A DNA stretch of 47,978 nucleotides from JBBTRN01 sp038065175 (GCA_038065175.1 JBBTRN010000018.1:1-47978); one strand, 5' to 3'. Numbered from the stretch's first letter, positions 1 through 8,965 are shown. Program-made: numbers and translations. Notes: generated by a model from the sequence alone, not told the origin.

Positions 1-58
1 ACGATCCAATAAATTTCAAGACATTTCCCTATTCAAATGCTTTTGTTATTATACCGCT

Positions 59-1414
59 ATGCAGCTCATTGACCCATGGACAACCAAACAGCTCACAGAA
101 TCATTATTTATTGTTCTTTATCTTGTATTCACAAACTGGGTGATTATTGGAATTTTTGTCTGGAGTATCGCTTGGAAGATCGCCGCAATGTGGAAAGCAG
201 GACGCGCTGGCCAAAAGATATGGTTTGTAATACTTGCTGTTGCCCCAACCCTTGGAATCCTTGAAATTTTTTATTTTATACTCTATAGCATGATCTCAAG
301 GCGTCTCAAGATAATATTTTCCATCGCGTTTTTTGTTTTTATCCTCATCCTCTTAAGTCTTATGGGGGCGTCACCGCAACCAGTAATAGATCCTCCACTC
401 TCCAGTGCTCCGTATGAAGTAGTTGGCACTCCCCGCCCCAAAGGTGATCGCATTTTGGGGATTGACGTGAATATGGCAGAAGATAATGATTATGATAAAG
501 CATTTCGTCTGGCAAAAGAAGCAGGTATGCAAGTCGTTCCGCTTTCGATCAACTGGAAAGACATAGAGACCTCGCCCGGGAAATACGAAGATCCGGGTGA
601 TGCATTAAAAATCACCAACATCTACTACCCACCGACTAAAACAAAGATAGCCCTCTATATCAGATCAGTGGACACTGCCAGCAAACCGGTGCCGGCCGAT
701 CTTCTCAATATTCCATTTACTGACCCGGTCATGGCAGAGCGCTATCTCAAGATGTTGAATTGGGTATTCTCGCAAATCCCTGACGTGGATATTGAGTTTC
801 TTTCGGTGGCAGATGAAATGGATCTTTTTTGGGGCGATCAGAGGAAACAGTATCAAGAGTGGGGCAGTTTCTTTAAAAGCGTAAAACCAGCCCTGAAAGC
901 CAAGCGGCCAGATCTTAAAGTCGGCTTCACCATAACACTCTACGGATTAACACGAGATCTGGCTCAAGAGTTTCAGCATAACAATCAAGAGAGTGATATC
1001 GTACTTGTTTCCTACTACCCAAATGATGATACGGGTCTCCAAGAGCCAACTGTGGTGAGTAATGACTATGACAAATTAGTAGCCACTTATCCTAGTCGAG
1101 TAATCTACATCGAACAAACCGGTTATCCAACAAGTGGTTTTCTTGGAAGCTCCGAAGCAAAGCAACGAGAGTTTATTCGTGAGACATTCCGGGCGTGGGA
1201 TAAACACGCAGATCAGATCAAATATATCTCCTTTGCTTGGCTTCATGATCTACCGCAGTCCGCATTAGACTTCTATACCCAATACTATGGCACGAGCGAC
1301 AAAAATCTCATGGAATTTTTACGAACACTGGGCTTCCGAACATATACGGGTAGCGGAGAAGATAAGGAAAGTTTTCGTGCCATCAAGGCAGAGGCAGAGG
1401 CCCGCGGATGGTAG
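59..1414 (+). CDS. Membrane-anchored glycosidase-like protein (DUF5652-type N-terminus plus TIM-barrel-like domain)
   Basis: The 451-residue protein has three hydrophobic segments (about 15-40, 53-78 and 83-103). The stretch around WKAGRAGQKIWF and LGILEIFYF resembles the DUF5652 membrane domain common in Patescibacteria. Residues about 130-450 look like a clan GH-A (beta/alpha)8 glycosidase. It has a glutamate after a beta-strand in VADEMD (E253) and a second in IYIEQTGYP (E352), the spacing expected for acid/base and nucleophile. Substrate is unknown; a catalytically inactive sugar-binding barrel is possible. A TATTAT -10-like hexamer at 47-52 puts the likely transcription start at the ATG, so the mRNA may be leaderless. 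The domain assignment is inference from motif layout. Confidence 0.6.
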   Translation: MQLIDPWTTKQLTESLFIVLYLVFTNWVIIGIFVWSIAWKIAAMWKAGRAGQKIWFVILAVAPTLGILEIFYFILYSMISRRLKIIFSIAFFVFILILLSLMGASPQPVIDPPLSSAPYEVVGTPRPKGDRILGIDVNMAEDNDYDKAFRLAKEAGMQVVPLSINWKDIETSPGKYEDPGDALKITNIYYPPTKTKIALYIRSVDTASKPVPADLLNIPFTDPVMAERYLKMLNWVFSQIPDVDIEFLSVADEMDLFWGDQRKQYQEWGSFFKSVKPALKAKRPDLKVGFTITLYGLTRDLAQEFQHNNQESDIVLVSYYPNDDTGLQEPTVVSNDYDKLVATYPSRVIYIEQTGYPTSGFLGSSEAKQREFIRETFRAWDKHADQIKYISFAWLHDLPQSALDFYTQYYGTSDKNLMEFLRTLGFRTYTGSGEDKESFRAIKAEAEARGW

Positions 1415-1434
1415 GAAATTCATAGAAGATTTTG

Positions 1435-1444
1435 NNNNNNNNNN
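1435..1444. other. Scaffold gap (run of 10 N)
   Basis: Ten consecutive Ns mark an assembly join. The true distance and adjacency across this point are unknown, so the first gene and everything after 1445 should not be assumed to be contiguous. Hairpin-rich sequence starts about 70 bases after the gap, which fits an assembly break at a repeat. Confidence 0.97.
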
Positions 1445-1515
1445 TGTTCACGACTCCCCCAGATGTGGAACACGGTTTTGGACGGGAAGCGGCTCGTCCT
1501 TGCGTCAGCAAGGAA

Positions 1516-1653
1516 GCAGAGCCCGCAAAAATTGATTCCTTAATTGAAAAAGTTTTTTGCGCGCGCCCACTGAAAGATGTGTCAATTTTTGCGGGCTTTG
1601 CGCCGCCGTCAGACGGCGAGCTGCTGGGTGGGCTGGCGCGCTCCGCGCGCCAG
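1516..1653. repeat. Hairpin-rich non-coding repeat beside the gap
   Basis: A 15-bp perfect inverted repeat lies at 1521-1535 and 1582-1596 (GCCCGCAAAAATTGA and its complement), extendable to 20 bp with one mismatch. Two GC-rich hairpins follow: a 7-bp stem at 1604-1618 and a 9-bp stem at 1633-1653. No convincing coding sequence is present between 1415 and 1910. The compact palindromes look like a mobile or regulatory repeat. Confidence 0.6.
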
Positions 1654-1723
1654 TTAGTCCAGTCCGAAAAAGGTTCGCGCAAAGTGTATAATTACAGCAC
1701 CACAAATTGCGTAAGCTCAAAAT

Positions 1724-1752
1724 TTGACAAATAAATGCTTAGATGTTAAATT
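1724..1752 (+). promoter_or_regulatory. Sigma70-like promoter for the SpeA-like gene
   Basis: TTGACA at 1724-1729 is followed after 16-17 bases by TTAAATT (1746-1752). The transcript would have a leader of about 150 bases before the ATG at 1911. That leader ends in an AT-rich perfect 10-bp hairpin (1883-1904) followed by a T-run (1903-1909), a weak terminator-like element abutting the start codon. Confidence 0.6.
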
Positions 1753-1910
1753 ATCGCTATCCTTAACTTATATAGGAGTTGAACAGGCGAGACACTCATC
1801 TTATTTTTTCCACCAATCATGTAAAGTCAACCCAATGGCTTAATTTAACCCGCTTAAATTTTATTTTGAATAAAATAATATAAACAAATTCATTTGAATT
1901 TGTTTTTTTA

Positions 1911-3305
1911 ATGAAGAATATGAAAAAAAAATCTATCGCCAAGCGAAAAAACGGATTCAAAAAATTCTGGCGTTTGGGCTTGGATGAATTTAATACCGGA
2001 AATTTTGATATTTCCCCTGACGGGGAACTCATAGTGCGCGAAGGGAACTACCAATACAATATTTTTGATATTGTAAAAAAATACGGCACATCCACGGAAA
2101 TTGTCTTCCCGACAATTATGGAAAATCGGGTCCGTGACCTTATAGAAACCTTTAACGCTTACATAAAAATTTTGGGTTACAAAGGAAAATTTTATTACCA
2201 TTACGCCATGAAGGCCAACCAGACAAAAGAATTTGTGCTTCCCGCTGTCGCAGAAGGGGCAAATTTAGATGTGGCTTCTGCCAATGAACTTTTTATTGTC
2301 AAAAGAATGATAGAACAAGATAAATTCAACGCAAAAATCCGCGTTATTTGCAATGGACCAAAAACAGAAAAATACATTAATCTAATTGAGGAACTAAAAA
2401 ATAAAGGGTTAATTGTCAATCCTATAATAGAAGATTATTACGAGCTGGAAAGGATGCAAAAATTCAAGGGGGAAGTCGGCATTAGGGTAAATTTAGACAT
2501 TAAGGTTCAGGCCCATTGGGATAAAAAATTTAATCGCTACGGTTTTACCGAAGAAGAATTGCTGAAAATCGGCAAAGTTAGGGGGCTGTCCACGCTTCAC
2601 TACCATATTTCAAAACAAATAGAAACCATAGACGGTTTTACTAAACCCATAAAACGCGCTTTGGCTCTGTTTGCCAAAATGAAAGAAAAAAATCCGAGCT
2701 TGGATACTTTAGACATTGGAGGAGGAGCTGGTGTGCCGTTTGAAAAGAAAAAACATTTTTATTCAGGCAAAAGCCTAATCCAACAAATAATCAAAACCGC
2801 CAAAAAGGAAAGCGACAAGCTGGGAATTAAGCATCCCAACTTAATTGTTGAGTGGGGAAGCTATGTTGCCGCGCCAGCGCAAATTACTATATATAAAATT
2901 TTAGCCCAAAAGGAGGTAGGAAATAAAGGCAAAAACAAATGGAATGTCATTGACGGCAGCTTCATGAACGACCTGATAGACACCTGGGCAATTCGCCAAA
3001 AATGGCATGTTGCTCCGGTAAATTACTTGAACGCAAAAAAACTGGAGCCGGTATGGTTCGCCGGCAGCTCCTGCGACAGCGACGACAAGTACACCGCAGG
3101 AGGAGAATACATTATGCTTCCCCGCCTGTCTGACTGCGACGAACTTTATGTGGCCTTCTTTGACACCGGAGCTTACCAGGACGCCCTGGCTTCCCACCAT
3201 TGTCTTTTGTCTTCCCCGGCAAAATTAATTGCCCAGAATGGGGAAATTAAAATTGCCAGAAGACGGGAGAGCCCGGAAGATGTAAGCAAGCAATTCGGAT
3301 GGTAG
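1911..3305 (+). CDS. PLP-dependent arginine/diamino-acid decarboxylase-like protein (fold III, SpeA-related)
   Basis: The 464-residue protein has the hallmarks of the fold-III PLP decarboxylases. These are the PLP lysine context YHYAMKANQ (about residue 100), HYHISKQ, the phosphate-binding LDIGGGAGVP, EWGSY, and the C-terminal catalytic-cysteine context CDSDD, then GAYQDALAS. It would decarboxylate arginine or a related diamino acid toward polyamines. Bacterial SpeA is usually over 600 residues, so this is a short version lacking the long C-terminal extensions, and the substrate is uncertain (arginine, lysine, ornithine or diaminopimelate types share the fold). No Shine-Dalgarno precedes the start; ATG at 1920 is an alternative. 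It is monocistronic, with its own upstream promoter. Confidence 0.8.
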   Translation: MKNMKKKSIAKRKNGFKKFWRLGLDEFNTGNFDISPDGELIVREGNYQYNIFDIVKKYGTSTEIVFPTIMENRVRDLIETFNAYIKILGYKGKFYYHYAMKANQTKEFVLPAVAEGANLDVASANELFIVKRMIEQDKFNAKIRVICNGPKTEKYINLIEELKNKGLIVNPIIEDYYELERMQKFKGEVGIRVNLDIKVQAHWDKKFNRYGFTEEELLKIGKVRGLSTLHYHISKQIETIDGFTKPIKRALALFAKMKEKNPSLDTLDIGGGAGVPFEKKKHFYSGKSLIQQIIKTAKKESDKLGIKHPNLIVEWGSYVAAPAQITIYKILAQKEVGNKGKNKWNVIDGSFMNDLIDTWAIRQKWHVAPVNYLNAKKLEPVWFAGSSCDSDDKYTAGGEYIMLPRLSDCDELYVAFFDTGAYQDALASHHCLLSSPAKLIAQNGEIKIARRRESPEDVSKQFGW

Positions 3306-3395
3306 GCTGGGGATATCTCCCTCGTATAAATCCAAATAAAAGTTTACAATATATTTAGAATTTTGTTTAAACAAGATTGGAAGGCGGTGAGAATA

Positions 3396-3620
3396 ATGAA
3401 GGTACTCCATATAGTAACTTTCGTATTAATTATTGTTGGGGCCTTAAACTGGGGCCTCGTTGGCCTTTTTGATTTTAATCTAGTCATGAGAATCCTTGGC
3501 GGAGCCCCGGGTATAGAAAAATTGGTATACATTTTAGTAGGAATTTCCGCTGTGGTAGAAATTTTTACCCACTCAAAAACCTGTCGCATGTGCAAACCAG
3601 ATTCCCCCCCGAGCATGTAA
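3396..3620 (+). CDS. DUF378 small membrane protein
   Basis: A 74-residue protein with two hydrophobic segments. It begins MKVLHIVTFVLIIVGALNWG, the typical opening of DUF378 proteins (invariant GALNWGLVG), and has a second helix around LVYILVGISAVVEI. The tail carries CRMC. ATG 3396 is chosen because the purine-rich GGAAGGCGGTGA lies a few bases upstream and the family start is here; the frame is open further upstream but without family similarity. The function of the family is unknown; it is presumably inserted in the cytoplasmic membrane. A bidirectional terminator follows. Confidence 0.85.
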   Translation: MKVLHIVTFVLIIVGALNWGLVGLFDFNLVMRILGGAPGIEKLVYILVGISAVVEIFTHSKTCRMCKPDSPPSM

Positions 3621-3656
3621 GGACTCTGAATTCAGGTGCGGGCTTAAAACTAAATT

Positions 3657-3690
3657 AAAAGCCGCCCGAAACACCGGGCGGCTTTTAAAA
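3657..3690. terminator. Bidirectional intrinsic terminator between DUF378 and rpsA
   Basis: A 12-bp perfect stem, AAAAGCCGCCCG (3657-3668) and its complement (3675-3686), surrounds a 6-base loop with A/T runs on both sides. It can terminate both convergent transcripts. Confidence 0.9.
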
Positions 3691-3698
3691 AAACTATG

Positions 3699-4913
3699 CT
3701 AACTAACAGCCGGCTGGTCAGCAGGCGGCAAAATTTGGACTTCCGGCTTAGGCGCCTCTGCCATAGCTTTTATGGACAACCCCAAACGGTGCTCAGCCGG
3801 TTCAATGGAAATAATTTTAAACTCTTTTTCTTCGCCCATTTTTAGAACTTCCTCGGCATTTTTTATGGCCGTATGGGAAAGTTCCATAATGTGGGCGAGC
3901 CCTTGTATATCTTTGTCTAATTCTACAAATACGCCAAAGGGCATAATCTTCGCAATTTTACCTTTGACTATCTGGCCTATTTGATATTTTTTTACGGCTT
4001 CCAGCCAAGGATCGTCCTGCAACTGTTTAATAGACAAAGAAACTCTGCCCTTGTCTATGGAAATAACTTTGGCTTTAACCGCGTCTCCGACTTTTATAAT
4101 ATCCTTCGGATTTTCTATCCTCTGCCAAGCAAGTTCGCTAATGTGCACCAAGCCTTCCAGTTCCCCAAATTTCACAAAAGCGCCGAAATCCACAACGCCG
4201 GTAACCATACCCTCCACAATCTGCCCGATTTTTAAACTGGACAGCTTGTGCGATAACTCCGCTTCGAAAACTGACTTTTCGCTTACAATCAACTTTTCTT
4301 CTTCGCTGTCCGCGGTAATAATCTGCACATCGAACAATTGGCCGACATAAGATTTTAGCACTTCTAAAATTTTGGACTTGTCCCCGTCTTCCACCCTCGG
4401 GTAATGCTCCATGGATAATTGCGACACCGGCAAAAAGCCTGCGGTGCCGTTGACCTCCACCATTAAGCCTCCCTTGTTGGCTTCAATTATTTTGGTACGG
4501 ACGACTTCTTTACTTTCCATTTTTTGCCTCAAAGTCTGCCAGACTCTTTCCTGGCCGGCCTGGCGGAGGGATAATTCAACAACACCCTCCTTATTTTCGC
4601 CTTCCATTACTGTAGCAAAAATTTTATCCCCGGCATTTAAGCTGGAAAGGCTTGCCTGGTCGTCGAATAATTCACGGCCCCTTACCACACCCAGCCCGTA
4701 GCCTTCCAAATCCACATAAACTTCATTTTTACCTACCGACAATAATTTGCCCTCTACCATGTCGCCCGGCTTTAAAACTTTTATGTCCGCGCCGGCGGTT
4801 AAAAGCTCTTGCATGGTTTGGGCGCTTTGGGCTTTGGGGTCCGCAATTTCAATGGGGGCGTTGGCTACCGCCACCGCGGACATTTGGTTTAATTGGTTAT
4901 TTTGATCTGTCAT
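3699..4913 (-). CDS. rpsA: Ribosomal protein S1 (four S1 domains)
   Basis: The 404-residue protein has four consecutive S1/OB-fold repeats, beginning around residues 50, 130, 227 and 313. The last two are the most canonical (VDFGAFVKF..GLVHISEL and MPFGVFVEL..GLAHIMEL). S1 binds mRNA on the 30S subunit. This is a four-domain form, shorter than the six-domain proteobacterial protein and similar to other Gram-positive or CPR versions. No Shine-Dalgarno is visible before the start. The gene has a roughly 200-base 5' leader from a good minus-strand promoter, and that leader contains two small hairpins that could be autoregulatory. Confidence 0.9.
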   Translation of the reverse strand: MTDQNNQLNQMSAVAVANAPIEIADPKAQSAQTMQELLTAGADIKVLKPGDMVEGKLLSVGKNEVYVDLEGYGLGVVRGRELFDDQASLSSLNAGDKIFATVMEGENKEGVVELSLRQAGQERVWQTLRQKMESKEVVRTKIIEANKGGLMVEVNGTAGFLPVSQLSMEHYPRVEDGDKSKILEVLKSYVGQLFDVQIITADSEEEKLIVSEKSVFEAELSHKLSSLKIGQIVEGMVTGVVDFGAFVKFGELEGLVHISELAWQRIENPKDIIKVGDAVKAKVISIDKGRVSLSIKQLQDDPWLEAVKKYQIGQIVKGKIAKIMPFGVFVELDKDIQGLAHIMELSHTAIKNAEEVLKMGEEKEFKIISIEPAEHRLGLSIKAMAEAPKPEVQILPPADQPAVS

Positions 4914-5148
4914 ATAATTAATGTTATCCGCCGTCGCTGAAGCTATGGCGGATTGTCCTCTAAAAAATGATTATTGAGGACAAAAAAATCGACCCCAATG
5001 GTTTTAGATCGATAAATTGAAAAAACTTTAGTTGCATTAATTCTTAAACGCGCCTGCTTACATAGGCTTATCTGGGATAAATGATTTATTATAAAGACGC
5101 GTAGCCAAATAAGCTTTAATATTATATAGGATTTTATTAAAATTGCAA
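4914..5148 (-). promoter_or_regulatory. Promoter and structured leader of rpsA
   Basis: On the minus strand TTGCAA (5143-5148), a 16-base spacer and TATAAT (5121-5126) give a good promoter. The leader holds an 8-bp hairpin (TTGTCCTC at 4953-4960 with its complement at 4976-4983) and a 6-bp hairpin TCCGCC/GGCGGA (4927-4932 and 4947-4952), 14 bases before the start codon. Together with 5149-5295 this is the non-coding stretch between rpsA and the MBL gene. It also contains a plus-strand TATAAT at 5196-5201 that may serve the MBL gene. Confidence 0.6.
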
Positions 5149-5295
5149 GTCGCTGTTGGGGGGTTAAAACCCTTCCCTTTTCCTCTTAAAAAGGCTATAA
5201 TAAAAATGTAAAGCGCAAAACGAAGAGCGAAAAACACGAAAAATCTTTTAAATTTTAGACTGTTATTTTGCACTTTTCGCTTTACCTTTTAGACT

Positions 5296-5922
5296 ATGAA
5301 TATCCAATACTTCGGCTTATCGAGCTTTAAAATTACCACAAAAGAAGCTGTAATTATAACTGACCCCTTCCACAAAGATTCCGGGCTCACACCCCCCCGG
5401 GGAGCCGCGGATATTTTAATTTTGGCCGACAAAACCAACAAAAAATATTCAGCGGTTTCGGGCATTTCGGGCACGCCGTTTATGATGGATACCCCGGGGG
5501 AATACGACATGAAGGGCATAACTGTAAACGGCATACCCCTTAACCAGGAAGAAAAATATGTAAGCGTATTTTTAATTGAAAGCGAAGACATCCGGCTGCT
5601 TAACCTTACTCACATAAAAGACTGGAGTATGAAAGAAGAGGAAATAGAAAATTTGGGTGAAATAGATATTTTGATTCTGCCAGTGGGGGGGAATACAGTG
5701 CTGTCAGCCTCCCAGGCCAGCAAAGTGGTAAACGAAATCGAGCCGAAGATTGTTATCCCCTGCCATTATAAAATGGCGGGACTGATTTTTGATTTAGACA
5801 ACGCGGAAAAATTTATAAAAGAAATGGGCGGAAAAAAAGAGGAAATGGAAAAATTGACTCTAAAGAAAAAAGATTTGCAGGAAGAGGAGTCAAAAGTAGT
5901 GGTATTAGAGCCGCTAAGATAA
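5296..5922 (+). CDS. Degenerate MBL-fold (UlaG-like) protein
   Basis: The 208-residue protein follows the UlaG/Lactamase_B_3 pattern: the opening IQYFGLSSFKI, the strand ending in TDPF, then DILILPVGG and IPCHYK near the end. The zinc-binding HxHxDH motif expected around residue 45-60 is absent; the region reads ILADKTNKKYSAV. Zinc hydrolase activity is therefore doubtful, although the fold call is solid and such degenerate members are often annotated as MBL-fold hydrolases. Its C-terminus is charged and helical (KKEEMEKLTLKKKDLQEEE). It starts the run that continues with the small membrane protein and gyrA. Confidence 0.7.
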   Translation: MNIQYFGLSSFKITTKEAVIITDPFHKDSGLTPPRGAADILILADKTNKKYSAVSGISGTPFMMDTPGEYDMKGITVNGIPLNQEEKYVSVFLIESEDIRLLNLTHIKDWSMKEEEIENLGEIDILILPVGGNTVLSASQASKVVNEIEPKIVIPCHYKMAGLIFDLDNAEKFIKEMGGKKEEMEKLTLKKKDLQEEESKVVVLEPLR

Positions 5923-5926
5923 TTGC

Positions 5927-6035
5927 GATACGGATATCCTGATCCATTCAGATGATACTGATAATACGGAACAAACATAGAAAATAGAATCAGTATTATC
6001 CGTATCATCGGTATTCAAATCCGTATATCAGTATC
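5927..6035. repeat. Long imperfect inverted repeat (empty spacer hairpin)
   Basis: Left arm 5927-5970 and right arm 5989-6035 are imperfect reverse complements built from reiterations of GATAC/ACGGAT/TGATAATAC words; the innermost 17 bases match at 15 positions. The right arm ends 4 bases before the next start codon. No ORF lies inside. It is one member of a spacer class seen across this window. Confidence 0.65.
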
Positions 6036-6039
6036 ATAT

Positions 6040-6228
6040 ATGTCCGTATTAGATAAAATCAGGAATAAACCCCACGCTGAAAAAGTGCGTTTAATCTGGA
6101 TTATTTGCATAATTACCGGGGTTATACTGGTAGTGGTATGGATCTTTACCAGTAAAATTAATAAAAATATGCCGAAAGACACCAGATTGTTTCAATCAGC
6201 CAAAGAAAGTATAAAAAATTTAAAGTAA
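6040..6228 (+). CDS. Small single-pass membrane protein upstream of gyrA
   Basis: A 62-residue protein with a basic N-terminus (SVLDKIRNKPHAEKVR), one transmembrane helix (about 18-37, LIWIICIITGVILVVVWIF) and a short polar tail, so the N-terminus is predicted inside. Its stop overlaps the gyrA start as TAATG (6226-6230), implying translational coupling with gyrA. Family unknown; similar short helices occur near topoisomerase genes in other Patescibacteria only as far as I recall. Function cannot be inferred. Confidence 0.65.
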   Translation: MSVLDKIRNKPHAEKVRLIWIICIITGVILVVVWIFTSKINKNMPKDTRLFQSAKESIKNLK

Positions 6229-8693
6229 TGCCTAAAGATTCATCAAAACCGATATCCGATAATATAGGGCTAATTAAACCCCGGGGGCTCCAAGCTGAAA
6301 TGCAGGAGTCGTATTTAGATTACGCCATGAGCGTAATTGTGTCCCGCGCCTTGCCCGACGTCCGCGACGGCTTAAAACCCGTACACAGGCGAATTTTATA
6401 CGTTATGCACGAGCTTGGCCTTAGGCACACTGTTAAATTCAGAAAATCCGCGGCTGTAGTCGGGGATGTCCTGGGCAAGTACCATCCCCACGGCGACCAG
6501 GCGGTTTACCAGTCCATGGTCCACATGACGCAGGATTTTTCCATGCGCTATCCGCTAATAGACGGACAAGGAAACTTCGGCTCAATGGACGGGGACGGGG
6601 CAGCTGCCATGAGGTATACGGAAAGCAGGATGTCGGCACTGGCAGAAGAATTATTGACTGACTTGGACAAAGAAACAGTAAGCTGGCGCGACAACTACGA
6701 TGCCACCAGAAAAGAACCGGCGGTTTTGCCGGGCAAACTGCCCAATTTACTTCTAAACGGGTCGTTAGGCATTGCAGTGGGTATGGCTACGGATATCCCT
6801 CCCCATAACCTTGCTGAAATTGCCAACGCAATAATTAAACTTATTGACGACCCGGAAAGTACCACGGAAGACTTGCTGGAATTCGTCAGCGGGCCGGATT
6901 TCCCAACCGGCGGAATTATTTACGACCTTGCGGCCATTAAGAACGCCTACGCCACGGGCAAGGGCAGTATTGTTATGCGCGGTAAAACCGAAATTATTGA
7001 GACAAAAAGCGGTTCATACCAAATTATAATCAACGAAATCCCTTACCGCGTTAACAAAGCCACGCTTTTAGAAAAAATGGCCGATTTGGTCAAGGACAAA
7101 AAAATTGAGGGAATAAAAGACATTAGGGACGAAAGCGACAAAGACGGCGTGAGAGTGGTGATTGATTTAAAAAAAGAAGCTTTAGCCAACAAAATTTTAA
7201 ATCAATTATTTTCCTACACCCAGCTGCAGGAAACCTTCCACATGAACATGCTGGCGCTGGTAGACGGCATTGAGCCCCATGTGCTTAACTTAAAAACTGT
7301 GTTAGAAAAATATTTGGAGCACAGGCAGTTAATTGTGAAAAAGCGGACTGAATTCGAGCTAAAAAAAGCCAAGGAGCGCGAACATATTTTAGAAGGCCTG
7401 AAAAAAGCCCTGGACCATATTGACCAAATTATCAGCGTAATAAAAAAGAGCCCGACTAAGGAAGAAGCGCAGTTAAATTTAATAAAAAAATTCAAATTTA
7501 CGGAAATCCAGGCCCAAGCGATTTTAGAAATGCGGCTCCAAACTTTGGCGGGGCTCGAAAGGAAGAAAGTTGACGACGAATTAAAAGAAAAACGCGCGCT
7601 CATAGCGGAACTGGAGGATATTTTAAAATCCAGCAAGAAAATTTTAGGGATTATAAAAAGGGAAATTGTGGAATTAAAAGAAAAATTTGGCGACGAAAGA
7701 AGGACGCAGGTGGTAAAAAGCGCGGTCGGGACTTTTTCTGCTGAAGATTTAATCCCGGAAGAAAATGTAATTATTACGGTTACTAAATCGGGTTATGTAA
7801 AAAGGCTGGCGCCGGACACCTACCGCCAACAAGCGCGTGGCGGCAAGGGGGTTATTGGGCAAACCTTAAAAGAAGAGGATGTAGTGGAAAAACTGATTAC
7901 TTCAAATACCCACGACGAAATTTTATTCTTTACCAACAAGGGCAGAGCTTTCCAGACCAAAGTTTATGAACTGCCCGAAGGTTCGCGCGTGTCGAAGGGC
8001 CAGGCCTTGGTCAACTTCCTGCAACTCCAGGCAGGTGAAACCGCGCAGGCAATATTGACCCTCACAAAAAAGGACCAGACCAAATTTTTAGTTATGGCGA
8101 CTAAATAAGGCCTTATTAAAAAAGTTGCACGGGATGAATTTACTAAAGTAAGACGCAGCGGATTAATTGCCATCGGGCTAAAAGACAACGATGAGCTTAA
8201 ATGGGTGGAAGGGACAAGCGGCGAAGACCAAATTATGCTATCTACCCCGAACGGCCAGGCTATCCGCTTTAGTGAAAAAGACGTGCGTCCCATGGGCAGG
8301 AATGCTTCGGGCGTTGCCGGCATGCGCATAAAAAAAGACGATGAGCTTATCTCTATGGATATTATTAGAAAAGAGGCGGATATTAAAAACTTAGAAGTTT
8401 TGGTGGTTACAGAAAATGGCCTGGGCAAAAAGAGTAAAATCGCGGACTACAAAATCCAGAGGCGCGCGGGCAGTGGGGTTAAAACGCTTAAAGTTACGCC
8501 CAAGACCGGCAAAATAGTTGCAATGTATATTTTGGATCCAACCATTGAACACGATTTGGTGGTAATTTCCAAAATGGGCCAAACCATAAGAACACCATTA
8601 AATTCCGTCTCCACTCTCGGCCGCGCCACACAAGGGGTAAGGGTTATGAGATTGGATGCGGGAGATAAAGTAGCAAGCGCGACGATAATTTAG
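6228..8693 (+). CDS. gyrA: DNA gyrase subunit A, interrupted by one in-frame TAA
   Basis: The frame encodes a full-length GyrA of about 821 codons, split only by TAA at 8106-8108. Upstream are the breakage-reunion domain (LDYAMSVIVSRALPDVRDGLKPVHRRI, active-site Tyr in AMRYTESR) and a coiled-coil. Downstream is the six-bladed C-terminal domain, with the GyrA-box QQARGGKG at about residue 535. Sequence before the stop (VMATK) and after it (GLIKK..RRSGLIAIGLK) is contiguous gyrase homology in the same frame, so the stop replaces a single residue, typically K, N, Q or E. One substitution explains it. Truncation would remove the last two or three DNA-wrapping blades. A sequencing error or population polymorphism is the likeliest cause in an essential gene. 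Confidence 0.9.
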
Positions 8694-8727
8694 CGAATAG
8701 CTGGTAGCAGGCAGTAAGTAGTACATA

Positions 8728-8763
8728 AAACTCCGGCAAATAGCGGAGGGCGGGGTTTAATTT
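8728..8763 (+). terminator. Possible terminator after gyrA
   Basis: AAACTCCG (8728-8735) can pair with CGGGGTTT (8751-8758), with an inner CTCCG/CGGAG alternative, followed by TTAATTTTAG. The stem is modest and includes a G-U pair. Confidence 0.4.
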
Positions 8764-8767
8764 TAGT

Positions 8768-8965
8768 TCAATTTAATCTTGTATATTTACCTTTCCTATA
8801 AATTAAGCTAAGGTGCCGGGTATCCTCAAATATCCATTTTTGTTCTTTTTTGGTCTTATATTCAGCAGCTTTAACATAACAGTGGCCGAGAATTTTCAAA
8901 TTCTTCCCTGGCTCAAAATGCACTTCTGCTAAATGATTATTAACCTTGGCAAAACACCAATGCAT
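8768..8965 (-). CDS. Conserved small hypothetical protein
   Basis: A 65-residue ORF starting MHWCFAKVNNHLAEVHFE, with GHCYVKAAEYKTKKEQKWI in the middle and a basic C-terminus. The composition (structured, aromatic, low complexity absent) and the MHWCFA opening resemble a short protein family I recall from other CPR genomes, but I cannot name a function. Its ATG is only 15 bases past the encoded CCA of tRNA-Ile on the same strand, so the two are probably co-transcribed and separated by tRNA 3' processing. There is no Shine-Dalgarno. Confidence 0.55.
   Translation of the reverse strand: MHWCFAKVNNHLAEVHFEPGKNLKILGHCYVKAAEYKTKKEQKWIFEDTRHLSLIYRKGKYTRLN

Noticed and set aside
1432..1734. Open frames across the N gap on both strands
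   Set aside because: They run through Ns and palindromic repeats, with no family-like composition. Treated as non-coding repeat.
8205..8693. A separate gene beginning at the ATG 8205
   Set aside because: It is the continuation of gyrA in the same frame after one TAA; homology continues directly across the stop.
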